Source: JASLBX01 sp036374175 (GTDB lineage Bacteria; Actinomycetota; Actinomycetes; Jiangellales; Jiangellaceae). From it: a stretch of DNA of 55,294 nt. A program made the translations under genes and the position numbers. Below are positions 1-7,387 of the stretch, in pieces. The DNA lies in NCBI GenBank assembly GCA_036374175.1, contig DASUUH010000148.1, forward strand, positions 1-55,294, in the 5' to 3' direction. How positions within the stretch are numbered: position 1 is the first letter of the stretch; each line of letters starts with the position of its first letter. The notes below the pieces were generated by a model. The model saw nothing but the letters and a program-made list of their open reading frames with translations. It was not told where the DNA came from and ran no database searches.

Positions 1-96
1 CGTCCGGGAGATGTGGCTGAGTGCCGTATCCCGGGCGTCGGTGTACTGCGCAATCCCGTCGTCCAGGGCTGATCGAAGGTGGGCCGTCTTCGCAGG

Positions 97-173
97 TGGC
101 GCGCCTGGAGGGACTCGAACCCCCGACCTTGGGCTTAGAAGGCCCCTGCTCTATCCGACTGAGCTACAGGCGC
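97..173 (-). tRNA. tRNA-Arg (anticodon TCT)
   Basis: Cloverleaf read on the minus strand, 77 nt with an encoded CCA end (97-99). The acceptor stem GCGCCTG (167-173) pairs with CAGGCGC (101-107). The D arm is GCTC/GAGC and the T arm carries TTCGAGT. The anticodon loop CTTCTAA lies at 135-141, giving TCT (137-139), which reads AGA. The outermost anticodon-stem pair looks mismatched (G-A). Bases 1-96 beyond its 3' end hold no gene with a supportable start. Confidence 0.93.
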
Positions 174-289
174 ATGGTCCACATCCATTGTTGCGGACCA
201 TACGCCCCAAGACCTTATCCGGACCAGCCGGTTTGGGTGCTGCCGATGGTGTTTCGCAGGTCCGGCTACACCTGGCTCGGAGGCCCCGG

Positions 290-823
290 CTAGACGCGAC
301 GGCCGAGGCCTTCGACGACGTCGGCATTCGGCAGCGCAGCCAGCGCCTTGCCCGGGATGGCGATCTTCGACCGCCGGACGCCGCTGCCCACGATCGCGTA
401 CGGAAGCTCAACGACCGTCGCATCTACCAGGATCGGCCAATCAGCCGGCAGGCCCAGCGGCGTGATGCCGCCGTACTCCATGCCGGTCGCTTCGACGGCG
501 TCCTCCATGGGTAGGAAGGATGCCTTCCGGACGTTCAGCCGCTTGCGGACGACGTTGTTGACGTCGGCCCGGGTCGTGGCGAGCACGATGCAGGCGGCGA
601 CGCGCTGACTGCCTTCCCGCTTGCCCGCGACTACCACGCAGTTGGCGGAGATTTCGAGCGGCACCAGGTACGCCGCGCAGAATGCGGCCGTATCCGCCAG
701 CTCAGGGTCGATCTCGGCGACCAGCACGTCGTCGCTTCGCTGTGCTTGAAGCACCCGAACGACTGGTTCAGCCAGCAGGTCCGGCCGCGACAACGCGGGG
801 ACGGGTTCGAGTTTGCCGATCAT
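290..823 (-). CDS. YbaK/EbsC-family aminoacyl-tRNA deacylase-like protein
   Basis: 177-residue single-domain protein of the YbaK/ProRS-associated editing family, which hydrolyses mischarged aminoacyl-tRNAs in the cytoplasm. The fold is recognisable from an AEIDPELADTAAFC segment, the VVVAGKR strand, the central AACIVLATTRADVN stretch, and a MEYGGITPLGLP loop typical of the deacylase active site. The ATG overlaps the stop of the upstream exported-protein gene by 4 bp (ATGA), so translation is probably coupled. That pairing of a tRNA-editing protein with two exported proteins has no obvious functional logic and may reflect shared transcription only. Which amino acid is edited cannot be read from sequence. 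Confidence 0.85.
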   Translation of the reverse strand: MIGKLEPVPALSRPDLLAEPVVRVLQAQRSDDVLVAEIDPELADTAAFCAAYLVPLEISANCVVVAGKREGSQRVAACIVLATTRADVNNVVRKRLNVRKASFLPMEDAVEATGMEYGGITPLGLPADWPILVDATVVELPYAIVGSGVRRSKIAIPGKALAALPNADVVEGLGRRV

Positions 824-1731
824 CCGTCGACCAACCGCGTTCGTGCTTCCAGGATCGTGAGTTCCTCGCTGGTCCCGGTGACACTGGCGATGCCTGGAAT
901 GGGTTGGCGCGCGCCTCCATCAACCGTGAACTCGGCCCGGTAGCGGATGTCCACTCGTGGATTCACGGTTCCTATGGTGTCGAACTGGTGCGTGACGTCC
1001 TTGCTCGGGTACGGCGCACCCGGGGATTGGGTCGTCTGCGAAGTGCCGTCGCCGTGGTGCCAGGTGTATTCGATCGGGATCGCGTAGATCACGATCGATC
1101 GCCCGAGCAGCGTCATGGGGAATGATTGCTCCCCCGGGTCGGTAAAGAAGATGGTCTCGAAGTTGACGAGAGTCCGCCCTTCCGGTGGGTTGATGCCAAT
1201 CGTCGCGGCAGGAATCTGAATCGTCTCCCACTCGCGGATAACAAGCTGCAGCAGGCTGGGCCCTTCTGCTTGCTCGGCTTGCGCTTCCGCGAGTTCTTCG
1301 ACAGTGCGGCACTGTGTCCCGACGTGCTGCCACTCCGTCAATGGATCGCCGGTCTCCCGGTCGACTTCTCGCTGGTATTGCCTAACGCGCACGTGGGTCG
1401 GCTCGGCAAGGCCGACATTCTCCGGACAAGTCAGCGCGGTGCCGCACATGACCTCCTCGTACGGACTCGAGTCAACGCAGTCGGGCACCCACCGGCTCTG
1501 CACGATCGGTCCAGTTGGAGCATCGCCCCCGTTGCTCTGCCCGCTCTGGTCCGGCGCATTGCCTGTTTGTTCGACGTTCGACGCCTCACCCTGGACGCTG
1601 ATTGTGTCGTCAGCGATTTCGGAATCAAAGTCCGGCGTCGCCGTTGTGGAGTTGGGTGACATCAGCAAGAGGTGTCCGATCGAGATCACGATGAGCGCTC
1701 GACGCCACGCCGTACGCCGTCCAGCATCCAT
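820..1731 (-). CDS. Exported protein with C-terminal PKD-like domain, unknown function
   Basis: 303 residues. The N-terminus (RR, then a hydrophobic run ending near residue 32) reads as a Sec-type signal peptide. A low-complexity acidic/Gln/Ser/Gly linker follows (about 35-75), then a segment with four Cys (about 84-143) that could form disulfides, and a C-terminal region (about 195-295) containing EYTWHHGDGT, the PKD-type turn, and beta-rich sequence. I do not recognise a catalytic motif. It overlaps the upstream lipoprotein gene by 46 bp and the downstream YbaK gene by 4 bp, so the three form one minus-strand transcription unit. The start is kept because shortening it would remove the signal peptide. 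Confidence 0.75.
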   Translation of the reverse strand: MDAGRRTAWRRALIVISIGHLLLMSPNSTTATPDFDSEIADDTISVQGEASNVEQTGNAPDQSGQSNGGDAPTGPIVQSRWVPDCVDSSPYEEVMCGTALTCPENVGLAEPTHVRVRQYQREVDRETGDPLTEWQHVGTQCRTVEELAEAQAEQAEGPSLLQLVIREWETIQIPAATIGINPPEGRTLVNFETIFFTDPGEQSFPMTLLGRSIVIYAIPIEYTWHHGDGTSQTTQSPGAPYPSKDVTHQFDTIGTVNPRVDIRYRAEFTVDGGARQPIPGIASVTGTSEELTILEARTRLVDG

Positions 1732-2270
1732 CGATCGTCCTCCCTTTGGTAATCGAAGATGTACTGAACCTCGCGGTCCTCAGCCGAGTTCGTCACATCG
1801 CCGTTGGAGTTGTAGCTCCGGGATGCTGTCAGAACTAGATCAATTCCGGCACTTGTTCGGACGCCCTGTGTCGGGCCAGTCACCGAAATGAGTTCTGGTA
1901 TCAGCTGACCTCCCTCAATGCGTCCGCCGTCACGGGCGAGGTTCTCAAGTGTGTTGACCACGTTCGCGCAGGTTTGGCAGTCGGGACTCATGATCTGCTT
2001 GAGGTAGGAGACGTCGTTCGTCTGGTACGCGTAGTTGATCACTTCGATCGCGTACAGCGTGAATGCTTCGACCCCTTCGGCCGAGTACTCATGCGCGTTG
2101 TCCGGCTCGACCGGAGACTCAACAGCTGGCGACTCCGTCGGAGTGTGCGTGCTAGTTGAAGAAGCACCCGCGATGTCAGGCAGCGCGCTCGGCTCGCCCG
2201 CGTCGCCGCTGCATGCAGCCACCACCACGACACTGAGGAGCAACGCGAACCGCGCGACCGGAATGATCAC
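1686..2270 (-). CDS. Lipoprotein, DUF6318-like
   Basis: 194-residue predicted lipoprotein: a hydrophobic signal followed by the lipobox VVAAC, with Cys20 as the acylated residue, then a Ser/Thr/Pro-rich spacer to about residue 60. The folded part begins EYSAEGVEAFTLYAIEVINY, continues through a C-x-x-C pair (SPDCQTCANVV), and resembles the actinobacterial DUF6318 group of secreted proteins, whose function is unknown. First gene of the three-gene minus-strand unit with the PKD-like protein and the YbaK protein. The 235-bp gap upstream (2271-2505) contains a possible promoter for this unit and a hairpin near 2375-2421. Confidence 0.75.
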   Translation of the reverse strand: MIIPVARFALLLSVVVVAACSGDAGEPSALPDIAGASSTSTHTPTESPAVESPVEPDNAHEYSAEGVEAFTLYAIEVINYAYQTNDVSYLKQIMSPDCQTCANVVNTLENLARDGGRIEGGQLIPELISVTGPTQGVRTSAGIDLVLTASRSYNSNGDVTNSAEDREVQYIFDYQREDDRWMLDGVRRGVERSS

Positions 2271-2374
2271 GGGTCGTGAGACTAGTCATAACGCACGGGA
2301 GCGCAAGAGGTTGAAGCCAACTTTTTGATCAAACAATTCCGGTTGTCCGCGACGGCAGGTCGCCTCAGCAGGTG

Positions 2375-2421
2375 TGGGCCATTCCTGTGAGAGTCAGATC
2401 GGCCCTGTCAAGAATGGCCCA
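2375..2421 (-). terminator. Hairpin downstream of the PEBP gene, possible terminator
   Basis: A 10-bp perfect inverted repeat (TGGGCCATTC at 2375-2384, GAATGGCCCA at 2412-2421) with a 27-nt loop. It lies downstream of the minus-strand PEBP gene ending at 2506, so it could end that transcript. There is no T tract and the loop is long, so the assignment is tentative. Confidence 0.3.
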
Positions 2422-2505
2422 GTTACGAAAGACCGACCGGCGAAGGCAACATTTGTCCGATATGCCGCACCGGCGCCAAGCACCGGCCCGAGCACCGACA
2501 GCCGG

Positions 2506-3033
2506 CTACCGCGAGTACAACGGGACGATCATCGCCCGGGCAAGCGTGTGAAACGCCAGGTTGAACGCCACGACGGCGCAGGATGCCTCTGGGGTAACAC
2601 CCAGTGACTCGACGTCCACGGCGTGAACCACGAAGTAGTACCGGTGTGGCCGGTCGCCCTCGGGCGGAGCGGCGCCTGCGTACCCCACGGTTCCGGCGTC
2701 GTTACGCACAGCGAACGCAGGCGGCGCGATCGAGACCGCACGCTCAAGGGACGTCACTGACGCGGGCAAATCGACCACGCACCAGTGCCAGAAGCCGCTC
2801 GGCGTCGGTGCGTCCGGATCGAAGCACGTCACCACGTAGCTCTTGGTCTCTGTCGGCGCGCCGGACCAGGACAGTTGCGGCGACTGGTTGCCGCCACCTA
2901 CGCCCCAATCGTCGAACGCGTAGTCGATGGAAAGATGTTCACCGTCGCGTACGTCCTCGCTCGTCACGGTGAACGTCCCTGCGGCTGGCAGCAGCGGATA
3001 GGGGTCCGGGGCGACGGGCCGATCGAGGGACAT
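2506..3033 (-). CDS. YbhB/YbcL family (PEBP) Raf-kinase-inhibitor-like protein
   Basis: 175 residues covering the complete phosphatidylethanolamine-binding-protein fold. The diagnostic anion-site motif DPDAPTPSGFWHW is at about residues 72-84, and the second signature, GDRPHRYYFVVHAVD, at about 125-139. The bacterial members are cytoplasmic or periplasmic proteins of unclear biochemical role; inhibition of a kinase is a family name, not a demonstrated function. An AAGGAGGA ribosome site (3041-3048) precedes the ATG at 3033. It is divergent from the GTPase pair, with about 120 bp between start codons. Confidence 0.9.
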   Translation of the reverse strand: MSLDRPVAPDPYPLLPAAGTFTVTSEDVRDGEHLSIDYAFDDWGVGGGNQSPQLSWSGAPTETKSYVVTCFDPDAPTPSGFWHWCVVDLPASVTSLERAVSIAPPAFAVRNDAGTVGYAGAAPPEGDRPHRYYFVVHAVDVESLGVTPEASCAVVAFNLAFHTLARAMIVPLYSR

Positions 3034-3152
3034 TGGATGATCCTCCTTATGACTCGGATGAATCCGAACCTAGTCGCGGACAAGTTACGAGGTCATACCC
3101 AAATGCGGCGGTCACTTGGACTAACGCGTCGCGCCACGGCAGGATCGTCGCC

Positions 3153-4868
3153 GTGACCCTCCCGGACGTTACCGACAGTACGCTCGGCGCGCTCACAGTC
3201 CTACGTGAGCGTGTCGCGATGCTGCGGTTCCCGCTGGAGGTGAGCGGTTCGAACGCGGCTCGCAATCTGCGCAAGCAGATCGCCGCCCAACTGGACGACT
3301 ACGTATTGCCCCGGATGGCACGCGTCGACGCTCCACTGCTCGCGGTGGTCGGCGGATCCACCGGCGCCGGCAAGTCGACCCTGGTTAATGCGATCGTCGG
3401 ACGCCCGGTCAGCCAGACCGGTGTGCTGCGTCCCACAACCCGTTCGCCGCTGCTGGCCCACAATCCACGTGACGCCGACTGGTTCACCAGCGGCCGCATC
3501 CTGCCGGAATTGACCCGTGTCACCGGGGAAGGCGACGGCGGGCCGAAAGCACTGCACCTGGTTTCCGATCACGGTGTTCCACAGGGCCTGGCAGTTCTTG
3601 ATGCGCCGGACATCGACTCCATCGTCACCAAGAACCGAGAGCTGGCCACCCAACTGCTGAAGGCGGCCGACTTGTGGATCTTCGTAACGACGGCGGCCCG
3701 GTACGCCGACGCCGTCCCGTGGGATTTCCTCAGTGACGCGGCTCACCGCAGTGCGGCGGTCTCGGTGGTGCTGGATCGGGTACCGCCGGAGGCGCTGGAC
3801 GAGGTCCGCCAGCACCTAGCGGCAATGCTGGACAACCACGGTCTCGGCGACTCACCGATGTTCGTCATCGAGGAAACCGTCCTCGAAGCCGGCGGCATGC
3901 TGCCTCCGGAGCAGATCGCTCCGCTGCGCGCCTGGCTGTCCAGCCTTGCCGCTGATGCTGCAGCACGGACCGAAGTAGTGAAGCGGACGCTCGAGGGTGC
4001 AGTCGGCGACGTGATGAGACGCACGCCCGAGCTTGCCGAGGCAGCGGACACGCAGGCCGCGATGGCCGGCCAGCTGCGCGCCGCCGTCGTCGGGGCGTAC
4101 GACGATGCCCTCAACACGATCGACCGGGCCAGCCGGGACGGCAGCCTGCTACGGGGTGAGGTGCTCGCCAGATGGCAGGACTTCGTCGGAACCGGCGAGT
4201 TCTTCCGCTCAGTGGAGGAGAAGGTCGGACGGATCCGCGATCGCATCGTCGCCTTCCTGAGGGCGCGACCGATGCCCGCGGCGGAAGTGGAGGAGGCGAT
4301 CGAGCACGGCCTGGAGGCGTTGTTCATCGATCAGTCCGACCGTGCGGCAGACACGGCATACGCGCGGTGGCGCGCCGACCGCGCCGGCAAGGCTCTGCTC
4401 GGCAAGGACGACCTGTCCAGGTCCAGCTCCGACTTCGGTGACCGAGCGGCCGCGGCCGTGCGTGCGTGGCAGGGTACGGTGCTCGACCTGGTCCGTACCG
4501 AAGGTCAAGACAAGCGCCTGACCGCGAGAGTCTTGTCTTTCGGCGTCAACGGGCTAGGGGTCGCGCTGATGGTCGTGGTATTCGCGTCCACTGGCGGTCT
4601 CACCGGGGCCGAGGTTGGGATCGCCGGCGGCACAGCCGTCGTCGGCCAGAAGTTACTTGAAGCCGTGTTCGGCGACCAGGCGGTCCGACGGCTGGCCGAC
4701 GAGGCCAGAAAAGACTTGAAGGAGCGCGCGGAGGAGCTCTTGCGGATGGAGGCTGCGCGGTTCACGGACCGGATCGACGTGCTGGCGATCGACCCAGGTG
4801 CCAGCGACGCGCTACGTGAAGCTCACCGCAACGTCGAGCACACCCGGCACCGGGAGGCAGGGAAGTGA
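3153..4868 (+). CDS. Dynamin-like GTPase, first of a pair
   Basis: 571 residues from the GTG at 3153, chosen because AGGA (3141-3144) precedes it at good spacing and the family N-terminus fits; an in-frame ATG at 3033 would add 40 unrelated residues. P-loop GGSTGAGKST is at about 67-76 and the G3 element DAPDID near 150. The usual G4 N-K-x-D is replaced by LDRV (about 207-210). The C-terminal third is helical with a hydrophobic segment (about 465-500), like the paddle or membrane element of bacterial dynamin-like proteins. The stop overlaps the next GTPase start. In Streptomyces such a pair (DynA/DynB) stabilises sporulation Z-rings; assigning that role here is inference from arrangement. Confidence 0.8.
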   Translation: MTLPDVTDSTLGALTVLRERVAMLRFPLEVSGSNAARNLRKQIAAQLDDYVLPRMARVDAPLLAVVGGSTGAGKSTLVNAIVGRPVSQTGVLRPTTRSPLLAHNPRDADWFTSGRILPELTRVTGEGDGGPKALHLVSDHGVPQGLAVLDAPDIDSIVTKNRELATQLLKAADLWIFVTTAARYADAVPWDFLSDAAHRSAAVSVVLDRVPPEALDEVRQHLAAMLDNHGLGDSPMFVIEETVLEAGGMLPPEQIAPLRAWLSSLAADAAARTEVVKRTLEGAVGDVMRRTPELAEAADTQAAMAGQLRAAVVGAYDDALNTIDRASRDGSLLRGEVLARWQDFVGTGEFFRSVEEKVGRIRDRIVAFLRARPMPAAEVEEAIEHGLEALFIDQSDRAADTAYARWRADRAGKALLGKDDLSRSSSDFGDRAAAAVRAWQGTVLDLVRTEGQDKRLTARVLSFGVNGLGVALMVVVFASTGGLTGAEVGIAGGTAVVGQKLLEAVFGDQAVRRLADEARKDLKERAEELLRMEAARFTDRIDVLAIDPGASDALREAHRNVEHTRHREAGK

Positions 4869-6490
4869 AGGTGCTTCGCCGCTCGGCTCCAGCAAGCCTG
4901 CCCGAGCGCCTCGACGCGCTCGCGGCCGCCGCGGAGGAGGCCGAAGGCCGGCTGCCGGCCGAACTCATCGATAAGGCCCGGTCCGTGGTGAGCCGGGCCG
5001 GTCAGCGGAGACGCTTGTCGGGGGACCACACCGTCGTTGCCCTGGCCGGCGCCACCGGCGGCGGCAAGTCGTCGATCTTCAATACCGTGACCCGTCTGGA
5101 ACTGGCTCGCGTCGGCGTCCGCCGCCCCACGACGTCCGAGCCGCTCGCATGTATCTGGGGCACGCAGGGCGTCGCACCGCTGATGGACTGGCTGGGCATC
5201 CCGCGCCGGCACCAGGTGCCCAAGGAGAGCCTGCTCGACTCTGGTGAGGCCGATGCCCTCGACGGGCTGGTTCTCATCGACCTGCCCGATCACGATTCGC
5301 GCGACAAGTCCCACCGCGCGCAGGTCGACCGGTTGGTCGAGCTGGTGGACCTGTTCGTGTGGGTCGTCGACCCGCAGAAGTACGCGGACGCGGCCTTACA
5401 CAACCGGTACCTCAAGCGCCTGTCCAGCCACGGCACGGTCACTGTGGTCGTCCTGAATCAGATCGACCGGCTCGCGCCGACCGACGTCAAGGCGTGCGTG
5501 GACGATCTTGAGCGACTGCTCAGGGAAGACGGGTTTGCCAAGATTCCGATCGTCCCCATGTCAGCGGTCACGGGTGCGGGCGTCGACGACTTCATCGAGG
5601 TCCTGCGCGGGGCGGTCGCGACTCGGCGGGCGTCCGACGATCGCGTGGCCGCGGACGTCAGCGCCGCTGCCGCTGGCCTGCTCGACGCGACGGGCCGCGG
5701 CGAGCCGGCTGGCGTCCAGGACGACGACCGCAAGCGATTGGTCAATGCACTTGCCGACGCCGCGGGAGCGGAGGCTGTCGCCGAGGCGGTCGGCAACTCG
5801 TACCGCAGGCGGGCCCGGGCTGCGACCGGCTGGCCGCTCACCAGGTGGCTGGCCAAACTGAGGCCCGATCCGCTGCGCCGGCTGCGCGTGTCCAAGAAGG
5901 ATGTGGATCCCAAACTCCTGCGCACGTCACTGCCGACGCCCACGCCGATCCAGCGGGCTCGGGCCGAGTCGGCGATCCGCGCCCTCGGTGATGCGGCGGC
6001 GACGAAGGCCCCAGATCCCTGGGTGGCCGCGATCCGGGGTGCCGCGAGCTCGGCGGCGGACCGGTTGCCCGACGAGTTGGATCAGACGATCGCCGCGACC
6101 GACCTGGACACCGACCGGCGACCGATCTGGTGGTTCCTCGTCGGCGCCGTGCAGTGGTTGCTGTTCATTGCGATGATCGTCGGAGGTGTGTGGCTGATAG
6201 GGCTCGCAATAGTCGCGTGGTTGCGGCTGCCGGAGTTGCCCACGCCCGAGATAGGCGTCGTGCCCATACCGACGCTGCTACTGCTTGGAGGCGCGTTGCT
6301 GGGCATGGTCATCGGCATGATCACGCGTGTTGCGGCCCGGACCGGGGCGCTGCGGCGAACAATTTTGACCCGTCGTCGCCTGCGGGAGGCCGTCGCCGTG
6401 AAGGCTGACGAGATAGTCGTGGCGCCGGTGACCAAGGAGGTCGAGCGCCTCGCCACGTTCCGCAACGCGGCGACCATCGCTAAGGGCTGA
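4865..6490 (+). CDS. Dynamin-like GTPase with two C-terminal membrane segments, second of a pair
   Basis: 541 residues, GTG start overlapping the previous stop (GTGA), so the two GTPases are translationally coupled. P-loop AGATGGGKSS at 61-70, G3 DLPDHD at 139-144, G4 NQID at 198-201. After a long helical region, two membrane-spanning segments occur at about 421-452 and 466-488, with a short basic tail. Bacterial dynamin-like proteins often act as unequal pairs at the membrane, one of which carries the hairpin; this fits. It might act in cell division or membrane repair. It is less likely to be an Era/EngA-type ribosome GTPase, because no KH or RNA-binding domain is present. Confidence 0.82.
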   Translation: MKVLRRSAPASLPERLDALAAAAEEAEGRLPAELIDKARSVVSRAGQRRRLSGDHTVVALAGATGGGKSSIFNTVTRLELARVGVRRPTTSEPLACIWGTQGVAPLMDWLGIPRRHQVPKESLLDSGEADALDGLVLIDLPDHDSRDKSHRAQVDRLVELVDLFVWVVDPQKYADAALHNRYLKRLSSHGTVTVVVLNQIDRLAPTDVKACVDDLERLLREDGFAKIPIVPMSAVTGAGVDDFIEVLRGAVATRRASDDRVAADVSAAAAGLLDATGRGEPAGVQDDDRKRLVNALADAAGAEAVAEAVGNSYRRRARAATGWPLTRWLAKLRPDPLRRLRVSKKDVDPKLLRTSLPTPTPIQRARAESAIRALGDAAATKAPDPWVAAIRGAASSAADRLPDELDQTIAATDLDTDRRPIWWFLVGAVQWLLFIAMIVGGVWLIGLAIVAWLRLPELPTPEIGVVPIPTLLLLGGALLGMVIGMITRVAARTGALRRTILTRRRLREAVAVKADEIVVAPVTKEVERLATFRNAATIAKG

Positions 6491-6503
6491 GCCCAACGCG
6501 CGG

Positions 6504-6541
6504 TTATCCACACCCGGCATCCAACGCCTTCGATATCCACA
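6504..6541 (+). promoter_or_regulatory. Two DnaA-box-like sites upstream of ssb
   Basis: TTATCCACA at 6504-6512 is a perfect match to the DnaA-box consensus. ATATCCACA at 6533-6541 has one mismatch, lies in the same orientation, and starts 29 bp later. Both lie in the 146-bp gap between the GTPase stop and the ssb start. DnaA regulation of ssb is inferred from position; no experiment is implied. Confidence 0.45.
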
Positions 6542-6636
6542 GATTGGCTTCAGCACCTTACGTTTGCTTGCGGAAGCCTGCAGTCTCCTTGCCATAAACC
6601 TTTGCTTCGCACGATCAACGAGCGCAGGAGGCTTTC

Positions 6637-7224
6637 ATGGCTCAACCCACCATTACTGTCCTGGGAATCGTCGCCACCCAGCCCGCCGTGCAGATCACCA
6701 ACCGCGGCACTCCGTACGCGGCGTTCCGGCTCGCTCAGACCGAGCGGCGGTTCAACCCGCGAACCAATCGCTGGGAGGACGGCGACACATCGTGGTACTC
6801 AGTCACCTGCTGGCGGTCGTTCGGTGAAAACGTGGCGCAGTCGCTGAAGGTGGGGCAGCCGGTCGTCGTCACCGGTCGCCTCAAAGTGCGCGAGTTCACC
6901 ACGGACGACGGCACGTCGCGTCAGCTTGCCGAGTTGCACGCCATCACTGTCGGGCACGACATCAAGCGCGGCGTGTCCAGCTTCACCAAGGTCACCAGGC
7001 CGGCGGCGGAGTTCATTGACGAGGACGACGAGGTCAGCGCGCATCACAAGCAACTGGCCGAGCAGTCCGCGAACAGTCCGTGGTCTGAGCCGCGTGATGA
7101 GTCCGGCAACGAATCTGCGCAGAGTGGCGCATCCGATGGCGGCGACCCGGTTGGCCGGCAAGGGTCCGGGTATGACCTCGGTGCGGCAACTGCCCAGGAG
7201 CAGGCCGACAAGCAGGCCGCTTGA
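6637..7224 (+). CDS. ssb: Single-stranded DNA-binding protein (SsbB-like paralogue)
   Basis: 195 residues. The N-terminal OB fold (about 1-112) has the typical FRLAQTERRFN, WYSVTCWRSFGENVAQSL and PVVVTGRL elements. The C-terminal tail is acidic and Gln/Ser-rich but ends in ADKQAA and lacks the D-D-x-x-F tip that recruits partner proteins in replicative SSBs, so it looks like a paralogue rather than the replisomal SSB. An AGGAGG site at about 6625 precedes the ATG. Actinomycetes carry a second SSB needed for chromosome segregation during sporulation; its position next to division-type GTPases fits that role, which remains inference. Confidence 0.88.
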   Translation: MAQPTITVLGIVATQPAVQITNRGTPYAAFRLAQTERRFNPRTNRWEDGDTSWYSVTCWRSFGENVAQSLKVGQPVVVTGRLKVREFTTDDGTSRQLAELHAITVGHDIKRGVSSFTKVTRPAAEFIDEDDEVSAHHKQLAEQSANSPWSEPRDESGNESAQSGASDGGDPVGRQGSGYDLGAATAQEQADKQAA

Positions 7225-7387
7225 CCCGGGGCCATGGACGGTTCGGCCGAGCTTGATCGCCGGGGACCAGGCTCGGCCGGACCTCAAGCCAAGAACGTTC
7301 ACGCCGCCGACCTCGTCATCGCAGTGGCGCCAGGACCCACTTTGGATTTCGGGCGTGAGCAGCGCAGGCCGTAGGCTTGAGGACGCT

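Noticed and set aside
1..96. Minus-strand frame reading ALDDGIAQYTDARDTALSHI beyond the tRNA
   Set aside because: Looks protein-like, but no start codon lies between it and the tRNA 3' end, so no gene start can be supported in this window.
3033..3152. 40-residue N-terminal extension of the first GTPase
   Set aside because: It overlaps the divergent PEBP gene's promoter and ribosome site, and GTG 3153 has its own ribosome site.
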